Assembly (NCBI GenBank): GCA_946122785.1
Contig: CAMGYJ010000006.1
Location: 54,208,066-54,272,065, forward strand
Length of the DNA: 64,000 bases
Reading direction: 5' to 3'
Source of the DNA: Linum tenue
Taxonomy: Eukaryota; Streptophyta; Magnoliopsida; Malpighiales; Linaceae
Under the pieces are notes generated by a model. It saw only the letters and a program-made list of their open reading frames with translations. It did not search any database and was not told where the DNA came from. Below, piece after piece: positions 9,471 through 21,408 of this stretch. Position numbers and translations under genes: made by a program. Positions within the stretch are counted from its first letter, which is position 1. The number at the start of each line of letters is the position of its first letter.

Positions 9471-12120
9471 TTTTGCTTATCTTGCAACTTCATGTTTAAG
9501 CTCTGTAAATTCTGCCATGGACTTCTTCTCCATAGCTTCTTTCTTTGGTTCTTTGGTTTTTCCTTCTTTTATCCTATATAAACCAGCAGCAGCATTGCAA
9601 AATTAAAGAATCAGAATTACAACAGGAGGGGAAAAAGTGTTGCATCAACCAAAAACAAAAAAGAAGCTAAGAAGAGAAGGATTCTGGTCATGAACAAAAA
9701 AGTCCCCAAGTTTCAACTCTAAGTTCTCACATAAACCAATCAACAACCAGTCCAGATTAGATCAGATTTTACTTCCACGGATATTTGACAAACAACAAAT
9801 AGATATGAGCATCAAACATCACTTGGGCAAATAATAAAAGTGTAATTAAATTTCTTCTAGGATGTTAAGTGTAATGGAATGTTAATATACCTGAAAGTCA
9901 GCATTTTTGGAATGTTGGTTATATTTTTTTACCACAACATCTTATATTGTGGCCGACTATGTCGATCATGGTGCAGAGAGCAACAATTACCGATACCAAC
10001 TCGTAACTTGTAATTGGAAGTCTAAAATGTGATCAGTTTCTAACTGATTTACTGAAAAAATCAAAGGAAATTATGGAATATGTTAGCATAAATAAGTACC
10101 AGCTGGTGATAGTCTCTTGGCTTCGTAAAGGTTGAATCGCCATCTTGAGAAACAAAATGATCTGCTAAAATTAGCAAGCAGAAAGCAACTCATGGCAATT
10201 TGAGAGAAGGATAAGGTTCAATTGGAGACAAAAAAAAATTGACATACATTCAACTGCAACAGCCTCAGTAGTTATCAACTATTGTCAGTTGATGTAGTGG
10301 AACCCCACCTGCAAGCAGTAATAAAGAGGGTTAGAAGCTAAGTGAGAACACAAGAAGGTAAGAATGACAACCTAACACCAACCTTAAGAACCAATATAAC
10401 CTAGATATAATCAGTAAGAATATATAAAGAAACATAAGCCAGCCAGATAAAATAATCAAGCTTCTAATGGAAGAGAACTGATGCAAGGCAAGAAAATGGT
10501 AGGATTGAAAAGGGAAACCTAACTGGAAATATAGTGGGGATAGAGATGTATGCTTAATTATGTATTCAACAGTAGGTGATGCACACTAAGTATAGGAAAA
10601 TCTTGGTAGATGCCAGGTAGCTTAGCTCTAAGAATTCATGGAAAAAATAGTAGGCCAGTAGTTTTAGCTCAATTGGTCTGCTGCAATTTTGATAGCATCA
10701 ATCCAAGGGTATCTGGTTTTAGCTTCTCTCCAAGCTATTAGCAATTCGTCATTGTCATTCCACTGTAACTACATGACCAAATAGATGCATTCTACTGGGA
10801 ACTCATGTTGAGATACGATTAAAGTGTTGTAGTTGTGGCCTTAGAAACACCGATGGATCGCCTTTGGGGGGATTTCTTCTAAAAAATTAGTCCATTTATG
10901 GCAATCCGAGTTAACATCTAAAACAAAAGTAAACAAACACAAATTATGGCAAAAGAAACCGTAAGGAAATGACACCGCCAAAGGAAAAGGAACCAGTGCC
11001 CAAGTAATGATTAAGAAACCCAATTAAAGTTTTCAAACTATAAGTTACAACTGAAAATAAGGAGTTTAAGTAATCACATTGTAGTTATTAGTTGCAGCAA
11101 AATACATCTCACAATTTATATAGCTGCATAAGGAGACAGATAAACTGGCAGGCTCGATCAATTTATAATGGAGGCTCTATGACATCAATCAAGAATCTCG
11201 ACGTCCTAAGGAGGCCTAACACATTAGGGAGCAACCTTGAGGAGGCAAAATGAACTAAAGATAAAGGTAAAGAGATGAAACAACATCGATCAATACCATG
11301 AATGACTGTCGATTTCAGTTTGATGTTTGAACTCCACTATACCCAACCGGAACCGGTCTTGTGTTGTTACCTCTGCTTCCTTGTCCTCTGATTTGGGCTG
11401 ACATATTATGTCAAACTAATCAATATAAGGAAATTTGAATCCGACAAAGAAGGAAAAGTAGAAATGCAAGAAACAACTTTAATGGAGACCACCCTCACTG
11501 TTATAAGCAAATCAACCACGAACCATGCATAATAGAAACATAAGCATTAATATCAAAGCTTGTTGGCGCCAACTGTGTCCTTAACTTTGTTGAATCCATG
11601 AGAAACAAATTAAAATTAACCTATAATCCAAACAAAGCTCACATGTCAAGCCAATAATTCTGTCAAAACCCAGAAACAACTAATATATAAAGAGAATATG
11701 TTCAACCCTCACCCATGTTCATGTGTAACCATACACCACAAAGCTTCTGAAGTCCTTATTATCCAGGCTTTGTGAAATCTTATTGTGTTTTTTATGATGA
11801 AAAGATATGGGAAGAAATTATATATAAATTAACCTCCATTTTTATTCATAAAAACAAAGATCTACATTATTAATCATGATCGAGTAATTTTCTAATAATT
11901 TACCCACGGAGCAAAGAATCAAATCATTTTAATGATACAATAGTAGAGCTGATAGCATCAAACCAAAACGAACGTACAATGAAAGACCTTGCTTATATTA
12001 CGTGAATCCAATGAAGTTTTGGTTCAGTCCTGCCACAGTGAAATGGGGAAATTACTCAACAACATACTACACACAGGACCAAGCAATCATATATATTCTT
12101 TTAAATCATAACAGCAAGTG
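9471..12120. other. Long stretch without a supported gene
   Basis: AT-rich with only short, poorly coding frames. Several GT/AG-like sites occur but no chain of exons could be built. It may hold introns or untranslated parts of a decayed or lowly coding locus. Confidence 0.3.
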
Positions 12121-12144
12121 AAGGCAATTAATTGGCAGTCAGCA

Positions 12145-12222
12145 ATGGCGCGGCAGGCCCTTCGTTCTCTGCCCAGCACCACGAACAACAGAATCAGTCG
12201 GCTGAGAAGCCTCCCAAATGAA
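12145..12222 (+). other. Possible short first exon, strand ambiguous
   Basis: Plus strand: ATG at 12145 opens 25 codons (MARQALRSLPSTTNNRISRL...) up to AAG|GTAGTT. Minus strand: an acceptor CTTCTCAG at about 12210 is followed by PTDSVVRGAGQRTKGLPRHC and a stop, i.e. a plausible last exon. Both cannot be right. CT-rich, UTR-like sequence at 12530-12640 lies nearby. No family recognised. Confidence 0.2.
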
Positions 12223-14230
12223 AGGTAGTTGTTTATATCATTAATCACTCTCGATAATAAGTTGATTAAGACTGGGTTTTGCTTGCTTGGTTGCTGCCGA
12301 CTTATGTAAAATTCACAAGAACATATGTGGAGTCTACATGTTAATTAGATAGGTTATCAATAAGGTTTGGATGTCATATAATCGAACAAAACCCTAATAC
12401 AGGCGTAGATAGAGGGACACTAACCATTTGATAAAAGGCTACTTCGAAGGTCATGAAGCGGCTCGTCCTCAATGCAGACTCCCGCCAGTGATTCATCCCC
12501 CGAGTCAGCAGGTGGGACTACGGAAGAGGTGCGTCAGTCTCCCTAACCCTCTCTTTGTGTCGCCTCTCCGTCTCCCTTATCCTTTCACTGCCCCCTCCTA
12601 CTTTCCTCGCCGCCGTCGAAATCAAGTTCCGCCAGGACTAACCTGATACACGCCAGGTTTGGAGACCCCGTTGACAGATGGAGAAATTGGTTTTGCACAG
12701 CTTGGATCCAGAGTACCAGAAAAGGAAGTTAGAAATTGGTTTTGCGACAGACAAAACAACCTGCGGAGAAAATAGGAAAATCGCCAGAAAGGTAGAGAGA
12801 GGGAGTAGTTTTCAGTGTATAGGAGAAGATAAAAAAAAACCCGCCTATATGGGCTGCCACATCAGCTTCCTCAAATCACTCTACGAATAGGAAAATTTGA
12901 ATGGGGTGGGCAGTTTTACTTTTCAGTTATAAATGATACTATAGATTATCTCCATTAATAATGATGAGACAAATAATTAATTTTCTCCTTCAATAGTAAA
13001 AGAGACTTCTTGATCACAAGAAATCTTGCTCCTAAATTACCCGTGGTGCCAGTAATGTAGCTAGAAATTCAACTACGTTTGGTCGAAAGTTAGTCTTGAA
13101 TTAGGGAGTTCTTAGTTCACTTCTTACTCTCAACAACCTATTATACTTGATTTTTGTGGATTCTTTCAAACAACCAATATGCAAATGACTCACCTCGATA
13201 TGAATTGCATCTGCCATTGAGATATGATTAACACGTTTTATCTAACTGTGTAATTAGCATTCCTTATCATCCATCTTCATATGTGGCTGGCGGTGGTGTA
13301 AAGTGTTTAGAATGTCAAACGAGGCGATTTTGATTGAAGCAGTCGGTACAAAGAAGGACTAGAAGGAGGGAGGATTGTGGACAGCTCATGAGAATCCAGA
13401 TATCGGCTTTTGACTTTCTTCCGTTTGACCACCCCTAGTTTTGTTAAGCCCTTCACGTATGTATATTGTATTGGACTGGACTATCACAAAATTCAATTTC
13501 TTTGCCATTGTTTTGAAAAAATGTCAAATTCTTTACAGCCAATTTAGAACGGACTGGTGCGTTCTGATGGAAATTGGGTTTATTTAGTTAAATAGAGAGA
13601 GATTAAGAAAACGAATTCTATGCGTTTCAAAGAAGAGAAAATATTTCTACAAAAAAAAAAAAATAGAGAAAATAGAGACGGTCATGTACAAACTTTCGAC
13701 GTGATGGTTAATGTTTGTGATACCTTATTACTTGGTTGTATTGAGATTATTGATAGCATAATTTATTTATTTTTTTTTATGAATGGCAATATATAGTATA
13801 AGAAATCAGTACTTATATAAGGGAGTTCACCAGACTTGGTGGTGGTGGCGACGGCGAGTGGGAGGTCGACGGGGGAGGCTAAGGGGTTGAGGGTTTTTCT
13901 CGTGTATAGGAGAGAGGGGTTGGGTCGAACATATGAGGATTAGAAGAAAGAAATTTTTTATTTTTTAATTAATATGATAATTAGGTGGAAACTTTAAAAT
14001 GTTAATTTATTATTTTTAATGGCTCCACATCACACATTTAATAATCAACTATAAGAGTTGATTGCCACATCAAACAAAGTTAACGGAGTTGGACGGAGAG
14101 TCACCAAACTTGAACGGTGTAACTGATTTGAATGACTACAAATGAAATAAAATAATTTTAGTGGCAAACATGAAACTTTTTAGTAATTCTAGTGACCAAA
14201 CTTGTAATTTACCTTTTTCTGCCTAGTCCA
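12223..14230. other. Intergenic stretch without supported gene
   Basis: Contains CT-rich sequence (12530-12640), A-runs (13650) and AT-rich tracts. The short frames at 12428-12646 and 12678-12890 show no recognisable domain. Confidence 0.3.
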
Positions 14231-14250
14231 GTAATATTACACTCGCCACA

Positions 14251-15116
14251 CCTTATCCTCAAAAAATAATGAATCGCTATTCGTCGCCCTATAATTTGAA
14301 TTATAACACCCTAAATAGTACTAAATTAACATTCATACCCCTATACCCAATTTCAATCACTAATAGCTAACTCGGATTGTCGTCCAGACCACCAACCGTC
14401 CGACCACCGCTTTCGTTCCCCCAACCTGCCGCCGCTCCCATTCCCCCACTCCGCCAACCTGCTGTTGCTGAGGAAGGAGAAAGAAGAAGCATGAGGTAGA
14501 GTTTAATGGTTATAGTTATATTTAACTTATATTTAGTCAGCCGCTGTCGTTCCCCAGCCCAGCCGCCCATCGATCCGCTGCTGCTGTTTTTTTTTTTTTT
14601 TTCCAACACAGGCAATTTCATTCGTTGATTTCTAGCATTCATTCAAGAACAGACAGATTGCAAACACAAAGGGGCACCAAAGATCAATCAATTTTCGACT
14701 TCTTATCATCCAACCTAGCGTTCATTTCATTGCAGAATCAATCAATGAAGATCTGCCAAAACACACATATTGAAATTACAAATTCCCAGCCATTCAAAGG
14801 CAACACGCCAATGCCCATGATTTTTTCCAAAACTATTCGAAGCTAACTTCAGAAGCCAACAATTACCATTCCAATTTATGCAGTAGTTAACTACTTACGA
14901 TTATCTGAAAATATAACTAATTTGCAGGGAAAAGTGAAAAGGGAATTTAACTGGCACGACAGTGAATGAGTTCAAGCGGCATCAAATCGCTGTCTTGAAG
15001 AGGCAAATCGATTAATGGTGGCGGTGCGGTGGGTGGGGGCGAAGTAGTGATGGTCAATTCAGAGTATTTAAGTCATTTTAATGAAAGTTAGGGCAAAGAA
15101 TAGCAATCCCCAAAAG
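14251..15116. mobile_element. Possible TIR element, unclassified
   Basis: A 17-bp direct repeat ATATTACACTCGC(C/T)ACA flanks the region (14234-14250 and 15117-15133). Inside are imperfect inverted repeats: GAATCGCTATTCGTCGCCCT at 14271-14290, and the reverse of 15090-15111, which reads GGGATTGCTATTCTTTGCCC. The interior has a GC-rich part (14385-14470), a T16 run at 14587-14602 and no intact gene. The inverted repeats and duplication suggest a DNA transposon, but the TIR and repeat do not abut, so the class is open. Confidence 0.4.
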
Positions 15117-15133
15117 ATATTACACTCGCTACA

Positions 15134-16108
15134 ATTTGATCTACGAAACACTGTAAGAGTGGCAAAGTAACTTGGAATGGTAGCACATGGAGGATTTGCT
15201 TCCTGATATCCAAAGCTGGAATATGACCAACTCTGTCAAGCATACTTAGCAGTGACATCTTATGGCCAGGACCCAGGAGTCAGGACAGACAACTATCGTA
15301 TTAAAATTACACCAGAGTAAAATCTCAAAGGACCGGTTCAGGGCGATGTAGATTCTCGAGCATCTAAAGGTTCTTCTGGTGCTGTAGAAAACCTCTTTCA
15401 ACAACTACTCATGAGTCATGACTCCTACAGTGCGGAAAACAAAAGACATTGATTCTCACTTCTCAACTGTCAGATGCTCACCTATATGCGAACGCATCCT
15501 ATTTCGGCATTGTGGCTCCATGGCTTTCATAATCCTAACTCGAGGAATCTAAGTCACGTTGAGCAAAACCAACATAATCTCTTGAAGAATGGGAATCTAG
15601 GACAGGGCCCAGGGGTAGTACTTTTATCTAATAATGTCAGCTTTTTCACAGTTGAACCATGGATCCCAACACACCCATACTAAAGATCAGTCTCCTCTCC
15701 AAAACACTGATCCCAGACTCCGAAAAAGGTCTTCTAATCAGATCATTCAATGAACTGAGATAGCCATTTCATAACCACACGAATCTATTGCTGCCTGCGA
15801 GGACTTCAGAGTCTAAACAGAAGAAATTCTAAATTTGGCGAATACCTACGACAAGTACAAACACTCGAGCATAGAAGAAGGCAGCACCTTTATATACCTA
15901 GACCTGACGTTCCTGATACTTGAATTACGGTCAAGTTTTTCAATTGTGAGAAGTTCGCATGATACAAGAGATCGACAGAGAGTTAGTTTTTTTCTTTGAA
16001 GAGTAATAATATCAGCAGAAGAATAGTCTCGAGAAGACATACCTATTGACATTAATGTAGGCTTAGCAAGTGGAACCCAAAAGAAAATATCATTTTCTCA
16101 TTTGTCTC
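15134..16108. other. Downstream flank of presenilin
   Basis: Presumed 3' untranslated and intergenic sequence of the minus-strand presenilin gene. No coding evidence. Confidence 0.35.
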
Positions 16109-17576
16109 TCAGAACATCAACAGATTCGTTGCTGTCCCAACAACAAAAGGTTCCATCAATAACCGCGTTAAGAAGTAAAAGACGACTCCCAATGCTATTG
16201 AGATCGGGAGAGCCGGCAGAGCTTGACGGCAGACCGACAACAAAATGAGAGTGCAGCCAAGCCCTGAAATAATAGCAAGGTAGCATGCATACACTGTCAT
16301 TAGATCATACATTGCAGCCCTACCAACAAGGACACTGTAGAAAATGAAGTCTCCTAGACCCAGCTTAATCCCACTACTTGCTAACTCAGACTCCGAACCA
16401 TCATCATCCATCCCTCTCTCGGCACTCTCATTCCCACTGCCACGTCTCCTAGACTCAACCAGAGGAGATCTTTCTTCGTCTGCAACAATCTCAGGGGCAT
16501 CACGACTGCCAACAACTACCGAATACTCTGATCCAACACTGCTTGAAGATGACCTTCCACCCAAACCACCACCCACCAGTGGAGACCTCTCAACTTCATC
16601 TCCTTGTCGCAGAAGACCTTCCAAATTCCCTGGATTCGTGGACTCGGATACAATAACTTCTGGATGCACATTCTGCTCGCCACCTTCCCTAGTCCCAATG
16701 TGGTTCCCAGAGACGGGTTGCATCTCCACTGATCCCGATTGTGAAGCTGCACCAAACAGAAGCTCCAAGCTCCGGCCTTGATGACGTGAATTGGCTAAAA
16801 CAGTTGGCCGTGCTTCATATATCAGCGCCGGTAGCTCCTCGTCCCTGCTTTGGGACAACTCGACCAACAACTTGAGTGGCCCAGCAGGTGCCAGAACTGC
16901 AACCAAATCATAGATTGCTAATGCTACTAGCAGCGTCCAAGTAGTCCATTCTGGTAACTTCGTAAACCAAGCTGCCACAAATATTCCCAGTGCTACCATA
17001 TATGATTGCCTCAAGAAGATTGGTATGCCACTGGAGAAGACCGATAATACACCCACAATTGTAAAATTGAACAGCAAAACAAAGCAGGTGATTGAATCGA
17101 CGGGTACTGAGAAGTGCTGAATTATTGACAGGAAAATCGAGCCCCCCATGCTCCCTGGCGATTCAGTAACGAATAAACTCAAGAATCAGAATCAAATCCA
17201 CCAAAACGAGCAGAGGATCAAAGCTAGGGAAGTGGGAGATTATCCTACCCAGCACGAAAAATGCGGAAAAGCGCATGTAATTCTTCAAGAATCCGGTCCA
17301 ATTGTAGTAGTAGAGCAGAACGAGAAGGAAAGTGACGACGGCAATTATGATGACGAAAACCAAGGCATTGAGCAAGGCGCCCTCAAGCTTCTGGACAGTG
17401 GAGTCGGTGGGTACCTCCAGGTAAACGAGGTTAGCAGCGGAGCGAATCGGCGGCGCTGAATCGGTGGCAGGGCAGAGGGAGTAGACGATCAGAACTACCA
17501 GAAGCATGCAGATCGAGACTGGGGACATTACTCCGATGATCTCCACCCCGATCGATTCCAGTATGCTCGACTCCAT
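16109..17576 (-). CDS. PSEN: Presenilin (catalytic subunit of gamma-secretase)
   Basis: Intramembrane aspartyl protease of endomembranes. Two coding exons, 17576-17249 and 17154-16109, are joined across a 94-bp GT-AG intron (phase 1; donor GTAGGA, acceptor TCGCCAG), giving 457 residues, close to other plant presenilins. The catalytic aspartates are both present: D192 in ALAIYDLVAV (TM6) and D378 in LGLGDFIFY (TM7). The PAL motif (QALPALPIS) near the C terminus is intact. Hydrophobic segments such as ICMLLVVLIVYSL and the conserved LPEWTTWTLLVALA are visible. A long Glu/Ser-rich loop lies between TM6 and TM7, as in plant members. The chosen start (MESSILESIGVEIIG) matches the family N terminus; an in-frame ATG 16 codons upstream (17624) is possible. 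No defect seen. Confidence 0.96.
17155..17248 (-). other. PSEN: Intron of presenilin
   Basis: GTAGGA...CGCCAG, 94 bp. Splicing restores the frame as V-L-G-S-M-G-G-S across the junction, the family consensus at this point. Without it the first exon's frame would end in LEFIRY and a stop. Confidence 0.9.
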
Positions 17577-17734
17577 TTCCAGGTTCGTCGGAGTCGAGAA
17601 CTTTTCTGGGTCTTTCCGGTTCAATGCATTTTCCCGGTGGGGAGCATTTGTAAAATTAGGGTTGTTCTGTTGAATTGGGAATTGTACTGCTTACTGCTTC
17701 TTGTTTGCCCGAGGAAAACTATTTTTCTTTGATT

Positions 17735-18080
17735 TCTATTTGGTCCGGACTGTTTGGTTTTACTCGAAACCGGATCCTATAATCCGGACCGGGATCGGAC
17801 TGGGACCGGATAGCAAACAATCCAATCTCATATTCGGGCTTAGATTTGAGGTAAAAAAAACCCGGATAAAGACCAGATAAGAGACCCCAACACTCAAATC
17901 CCCACGAGCTCAATCTAAAATCATAATCAAATTGGGACCGGACCGGGTCAAAATCGAACCGAATCAAGACCGGACTGTATCCAGTTCAATCTTTGGTCCT
18001 TATATTCCCAAAAAAAAAACCGGACTAGGACCGGATCAATTTGGTCCAATTTAACCGGACCGGACCGTATAGCCACCCCT
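17735..18080. repeat. GGTCCGG-rich MITE-like sequence
   Basis: Dense in CCGGACC/GGTCCGG words (GGACCGGACCGGG, AACCGGACCGGACCG and others) and ending AGCCACCCCT at 18071-18080, the reverse of the AGGGGTGGCT end of a common plant MITE type. The matching left end was not found, so it is likely truncated. Confidence 0.5.
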
Positions 18081-18089
18081 AAAGCCTAG

Positions 18090-18345
18090 TGTAACACTTT
18101 AGGCAAATCTCACATCGACAAAGCACGGGAGATATCAATGGTTCATAAGTAAGAAAACGACCTTAACTGACAAGACGCGTTTTGGGGTGTAATGGAGGAG
18201 TTCTTGTGAGAATTCCGAAGTTAAACGTGCTCAGTGTGGAGTACAAGGATGAGTGACCTTATGGAAAGTCATCCTAAATTGCACCCCAAGTCGAAATCCG
18301 TGCTGGTGTAGAGGCCCATAGCGGACAAATGTTCAGTTTGCTTGG
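18090..18345 (+). mobile_element. Cassandra-type TRIM LTR carrying a 5S rRNA segment
   Basis: Begins TGTAACACTTTAGGCAAATC and continues ACATCGACAAAGCACGGGAG, the start of Cassandra LTRs. The middle (about 18208-18287) matches the 3' two-thirds of plant 5S rRNA: TCCGAAGTTAAACGTGCT, then AAGGATGAGTGACCT and TTGCACCCC. No second LTR or primer site follows, so it is a solo or partial LTR. The right boundary is approximate. Confidence 0.75.
18211..18259 (+). promoter_or_regulatory. 5S-rRNA-derived internal Pol III promoter boxes in the Cassandra LTR
   Basis: Box A-like AGTTAAACGTGC at 18219-18230 and box C-like GGATGAGTGACCT at 18247-18259, each a base or two from the 5S consensus. Their activity is not known. 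Confidence 0.6.
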
Positions 18346-18559
18346 TGGTAGAGATTGTGTTCGATCGTCACCGCCGCCGAGACTGGTAGTGGTAGTTGTC
18401 GCCATCTGAAAGTTAGCGGGTATTAAATGTTGGATATTTGGTTGAACCAGACTAACCAAGTTAAACCGGTTTTTGGTTGGACCGACCAACTGGTTTGGGA
18501 TTAGATCGAGCGAACCAATATTGAAATTTCATGAATGGACACATTGGCGGTTGCATTAT

Positions 18560-18725
18560 TTTATGGATAGGATGACCTTACGGATAAGGACAACCTTATG
18601 GATAGAGACAACCTTTCATATGAATAAAGATCCTTCATATGGATAAGGACAACCATTCATATGGATAGATGCAACCTTTCATATGGATAAATGCAAACTT
18701 TTGAATGGATAAAGGCAACCTTTCA
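18560..18725. repeat. Degenerate tandem repeat, unit about 25-28 bp
   Basis: Successive variants of GGATAAGGACAACCTTTCATAT from 18571 to 18725, about six copies with substitutions and short indels. Confidence 0.8.
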
Positions 18726-19671
18726 TGAAACAATGTATGGATTCAGACTCTACAAATATATGTGTGGGATGGCTGATGCCACATACCATCAAACAGATTC
18801 TTCTTCTTTCTTCCAAAAATTTCAAAGTATGCTTTAGTGTTCTTGAGCCTAGAACCTAAAATGGTGATAGTTTTATCCTCGGGAGAAATTTCATGTAACT
18901 CAATGCTTTTATAGAGGGTGGAAATATTCTTTTTAGAAAATGAACGTTGTTTACGACTCTATCACAATCCTGGTCACCCGGTCTCGGGCTATCGTACGTG
19001 TACCCTCGTCTCAAAAGTCCCAACAATCGAAAAGAATAGTTTCCGGTACGATGGCTCGAACTGCTCTTTACAAGAAACCGATTCCGGTCTATAGAATTAT
19101 GAGAATGTTTGATGATGAGTTTTTCATCGATTGTAGTAGAAGATGACTTTTCTTTGTACAAGTCTCATGGTGTATTCCATATCCGGAAGGTAACTTGGAA
19201 GAGGGATGATTTGAAGATGAGGAAGAAGGAGAATGCTTCGTATAATAAAGAAATAAGAGAATGACAATTACCTTTGTGTAGGTCTCATACTCAATGGTGT
19301 AATTTATCTGATTCTCTATTTTGAGATTTACAAAGTCTTAGAAAATTTTTGATTTGTCTAAGTGGTTTGATGGTGTGATTTTGTCTAGTGATTTATGTTA
19401 TTTTAAGCAAAGGAGACGAAAATGTATATACAATGTTTGATGATACTGGTAATAGAGTCGTCATATGTTTGTGTGTAGATGATATATTTATCTTTGAGAC
19501 CAATCAAAGATAGGTGGACTTTACGAAAAAGTTTTTGTCATCTAAAATTTCCCATGTGGGACATCGGGGAGGAAAAGTGATTATGTGTATTGAATCAAGC
19601 GAAACGACAAAAATATTTCCTTCTCTCAATTTTTCTGCATGAGAAGGTACTTGCAAAAATTTCATAGTAGG

Positions 19672-19683
19672 AATTGTCGTGAG
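19672..19683. repeat. LINE target site duplication, left
   Basis: AATTGTCGTGAG, repeated at 20802-20813. Confidence 0.8.
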
Positions 19684-20801
19684 AAGGTACAAGCAATTTT
19701 GATCATTGCTCTATCCCTTCATTTGAAAGATGACCATCTCATATGACACTATTCTCCCACAGGATATTACACAGTTTTGGAAGTTGCTCTGGAATCTTCC
19801 AGTGCCGCCGAAGCTCAAAATTTTCTTTTGGAGGGTGGTCAGAAAGTTTCTTCCTTTGCAAACAGTCCTACTACATAAGACTTTGGTGACCTCGACCACT
19901 TGCCATGTCAGCTCAGACGGCCCGAAGACATTTAACCATTGCTTTTTCCATTGCAGGGTGGCTCACCCTTTATGGATTCTTGCTGGTTCTATAGATGTCC
20001 GTAACATCTTGGAAAACTTGCAAATGGATGATGCGTGGAAGACCATGTTCTTCTCGCTCCACCTTTCTAAGTTGCAAATAGCAGAGGTGGTCTTTCTTTC
20101 TTGGAGAGTACAGAAAGGGCGATGCTGGGCAGTCCACGGCGGCATACAATATCTACCTTCACCTCTTCTCCGACAATTCCGATTCCATGTAGATGAGTGG
20201 TGAGCAGACAATGCTGAAGCAGGTACGGCTCCAGGATCTTCCTCCTCTTCAGACCTAGCACCCCAGCGCAAGCCCAACCAAGACTTGTCAGGTATAATAG
20301 TCTCGCGCATAATGAATACGCCAATTGCTGCTTCCCACGCCTTTCTGGTGCGGTTTGATGGAGCTGTCAAAAGGGATCATGGAGTCAGCATTGGCTTCAT
20401 CGGATTCGGCTCCCTTGGCGCTCTTCACTTTGCACTTGGTAAGTTTTATGATGGGATCCAAGACCCTTTCCTCGATGAACTCTTAGCACTCCGTGATGCT
20501 ATGAACTGGTGTCTAACTCGGGGTTTCTTGTCTGTCAAATTCTTTGGTGATTCCCAATTGGTGGTTCGCCGAGTTCTGTCTTGGTTCGCCGAGTTCTACT
20601 AGAAGATGCTCACATACTATCACAGGAGTTTGACTTCAGCTCTTGCGCGTACGCTAATCGTAGCTTAAATAGGGCCGCCCATTTTGTGGCAAAACAAGCC
20701 ATTTCATCGGAAGTTCGACTATTGGTCGACTTCCGCACGGTGTCATGTTCTGTACTCTGACTATGTGACTCTTTGATCTACTTCCTGTCTATGTAAAAAA
20801 A
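19684..20801 (+). mobile_element. 5'-truncated LINE insertion in the copia relic
   Basis: Flanked by the 12-bp direct repeat AATTGTCGTGAG (19672-19683 and 20802-20813) and ending in an A9 tail (20795-20803), the signature of target-primed LINE insertion. Removing it and one repeat copy rejoins the copia frame. It holds the zf-RVT region (FWKLLWNLPVPPKLKIFFWR at about 19773-19830) and an RNase H domain. About 1.1 kb; the 5' end including endonuclease and RT is missing. Confidence 0.85.
20312..20760 (+). pseudogene. LINE RNase H-like domain
   Basis: Plant RVT_3-type RNase H at the end of the LINE. Acidic positions are visible in LVRFDGAVKRD, FLDELLALRDAMNW and VKFFGDSQLVVRR, then YANRSLNRAAHFVAKQAI after a stop at 20600. 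One in-frame stop and loss of the upstream RT make it non-functional. Confidence 0.75.
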
Positions 20802-20813
20802 AATTGTCGTGAG
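20802..20813. repeat. LINE target site duplication, right
   Basis: AATTGTCGTGAG, after the A-tail; the first A residues are shared with the tail. Confidence 0.8.
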
Positions 20814-21403
20814 TTAAAGACCCTAATGGATCCAAGTATGGAACTTATGGTTAATACTGGAAATAAGTTTTACAACTGGAGTATTTCATGTTAAATTGGA
20901 TGCTTGATGTATGCAATGACTTGCATAAAACTATATATCACGTTGCGGTATGACCATTAAGTAGGTGTTTGAGTAATCCTAGTGCTCATCATTTGGCATG
21001 AAATGAGGAATGTACTAGGATATCGCAAAGATACATTGTATTGGTTTATAGTGGCTTTCCATCCATTCTGGAAGGATTTATTGATGTTAGTTGGATTTCT
21101 CATGTCAAAGGTGATACTTCAACTTCGAGATGAATCCTCTTGCATAAGGGAGATGTCATATATTGGGCCTCTAAAAAGCAAACTTGCATAATTGGTTTCA
21201 CTATGGAGTCAAAATTATGTTATGGTTGAGAGATTTGGTTATGATATTTTTCATGGCCTAAACAAATCTTACTTTATTACTATCTTTTTTGTAGTAATGT
21301 TACATTGGCTAAGGCAAATAGCCAAGTGTGAAATGAAAATTGCGGTCATGTCGGAGTTATACACGGTACAATCTATGAATTGATCACTTATAGATTTGTC
21401 TAT

Positions 21404-21408
21404 GTACA
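21404..21408. repeat. Target site duplication of element A, left
   Basis: GTACA, matching 42488-42492. Confidence 0.85.

Larger units (their letters stand above)
19371..21403 (+). pseudogene. Decayed Ty1/copia reverse transcriptase and RNase H
   Basis: The left part reads DDTGNRVVICLCVDDIFIF (the YVDD-box region, here CVDD) and then VDFTKKFLSSK. After an inserted LINE the same protein resumes as LKTLMDPSMELMVNTGN. Later pieces near 20985-21260 resemble the RNase H end (SAHHW.AMKRVLGYLKGTLYW, ...WISHV.GDTSTS and VMVE.FGY in broken form). Many stops and frame changes show long decay. Upstream sequence from about 18730 may be its 5' part but was not resolved. Element A is inserted just downstream at 21408. 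Confidence 0.75.

Noticed and set aside
10841..11023. 60-codon hydrophobic minus frame as a small membrane protein gene
   Set aside because: No conserved motif, no promoter or splice context, and such a length is expected by chance in this composition.
14367..14642. 91-codon minus frame with Gly/Ala-rich start
   Set aside because: Low-complexity GC island inside a probable transposon, ended by a T-run, with no family similarity recognised.
18208..18290. A genuine 5S rRNA gene
   Set aside because: The 5' part of 5S rRNA is missing and the flanks match a Cassandra LTR, so it is a transposon-borne segment.
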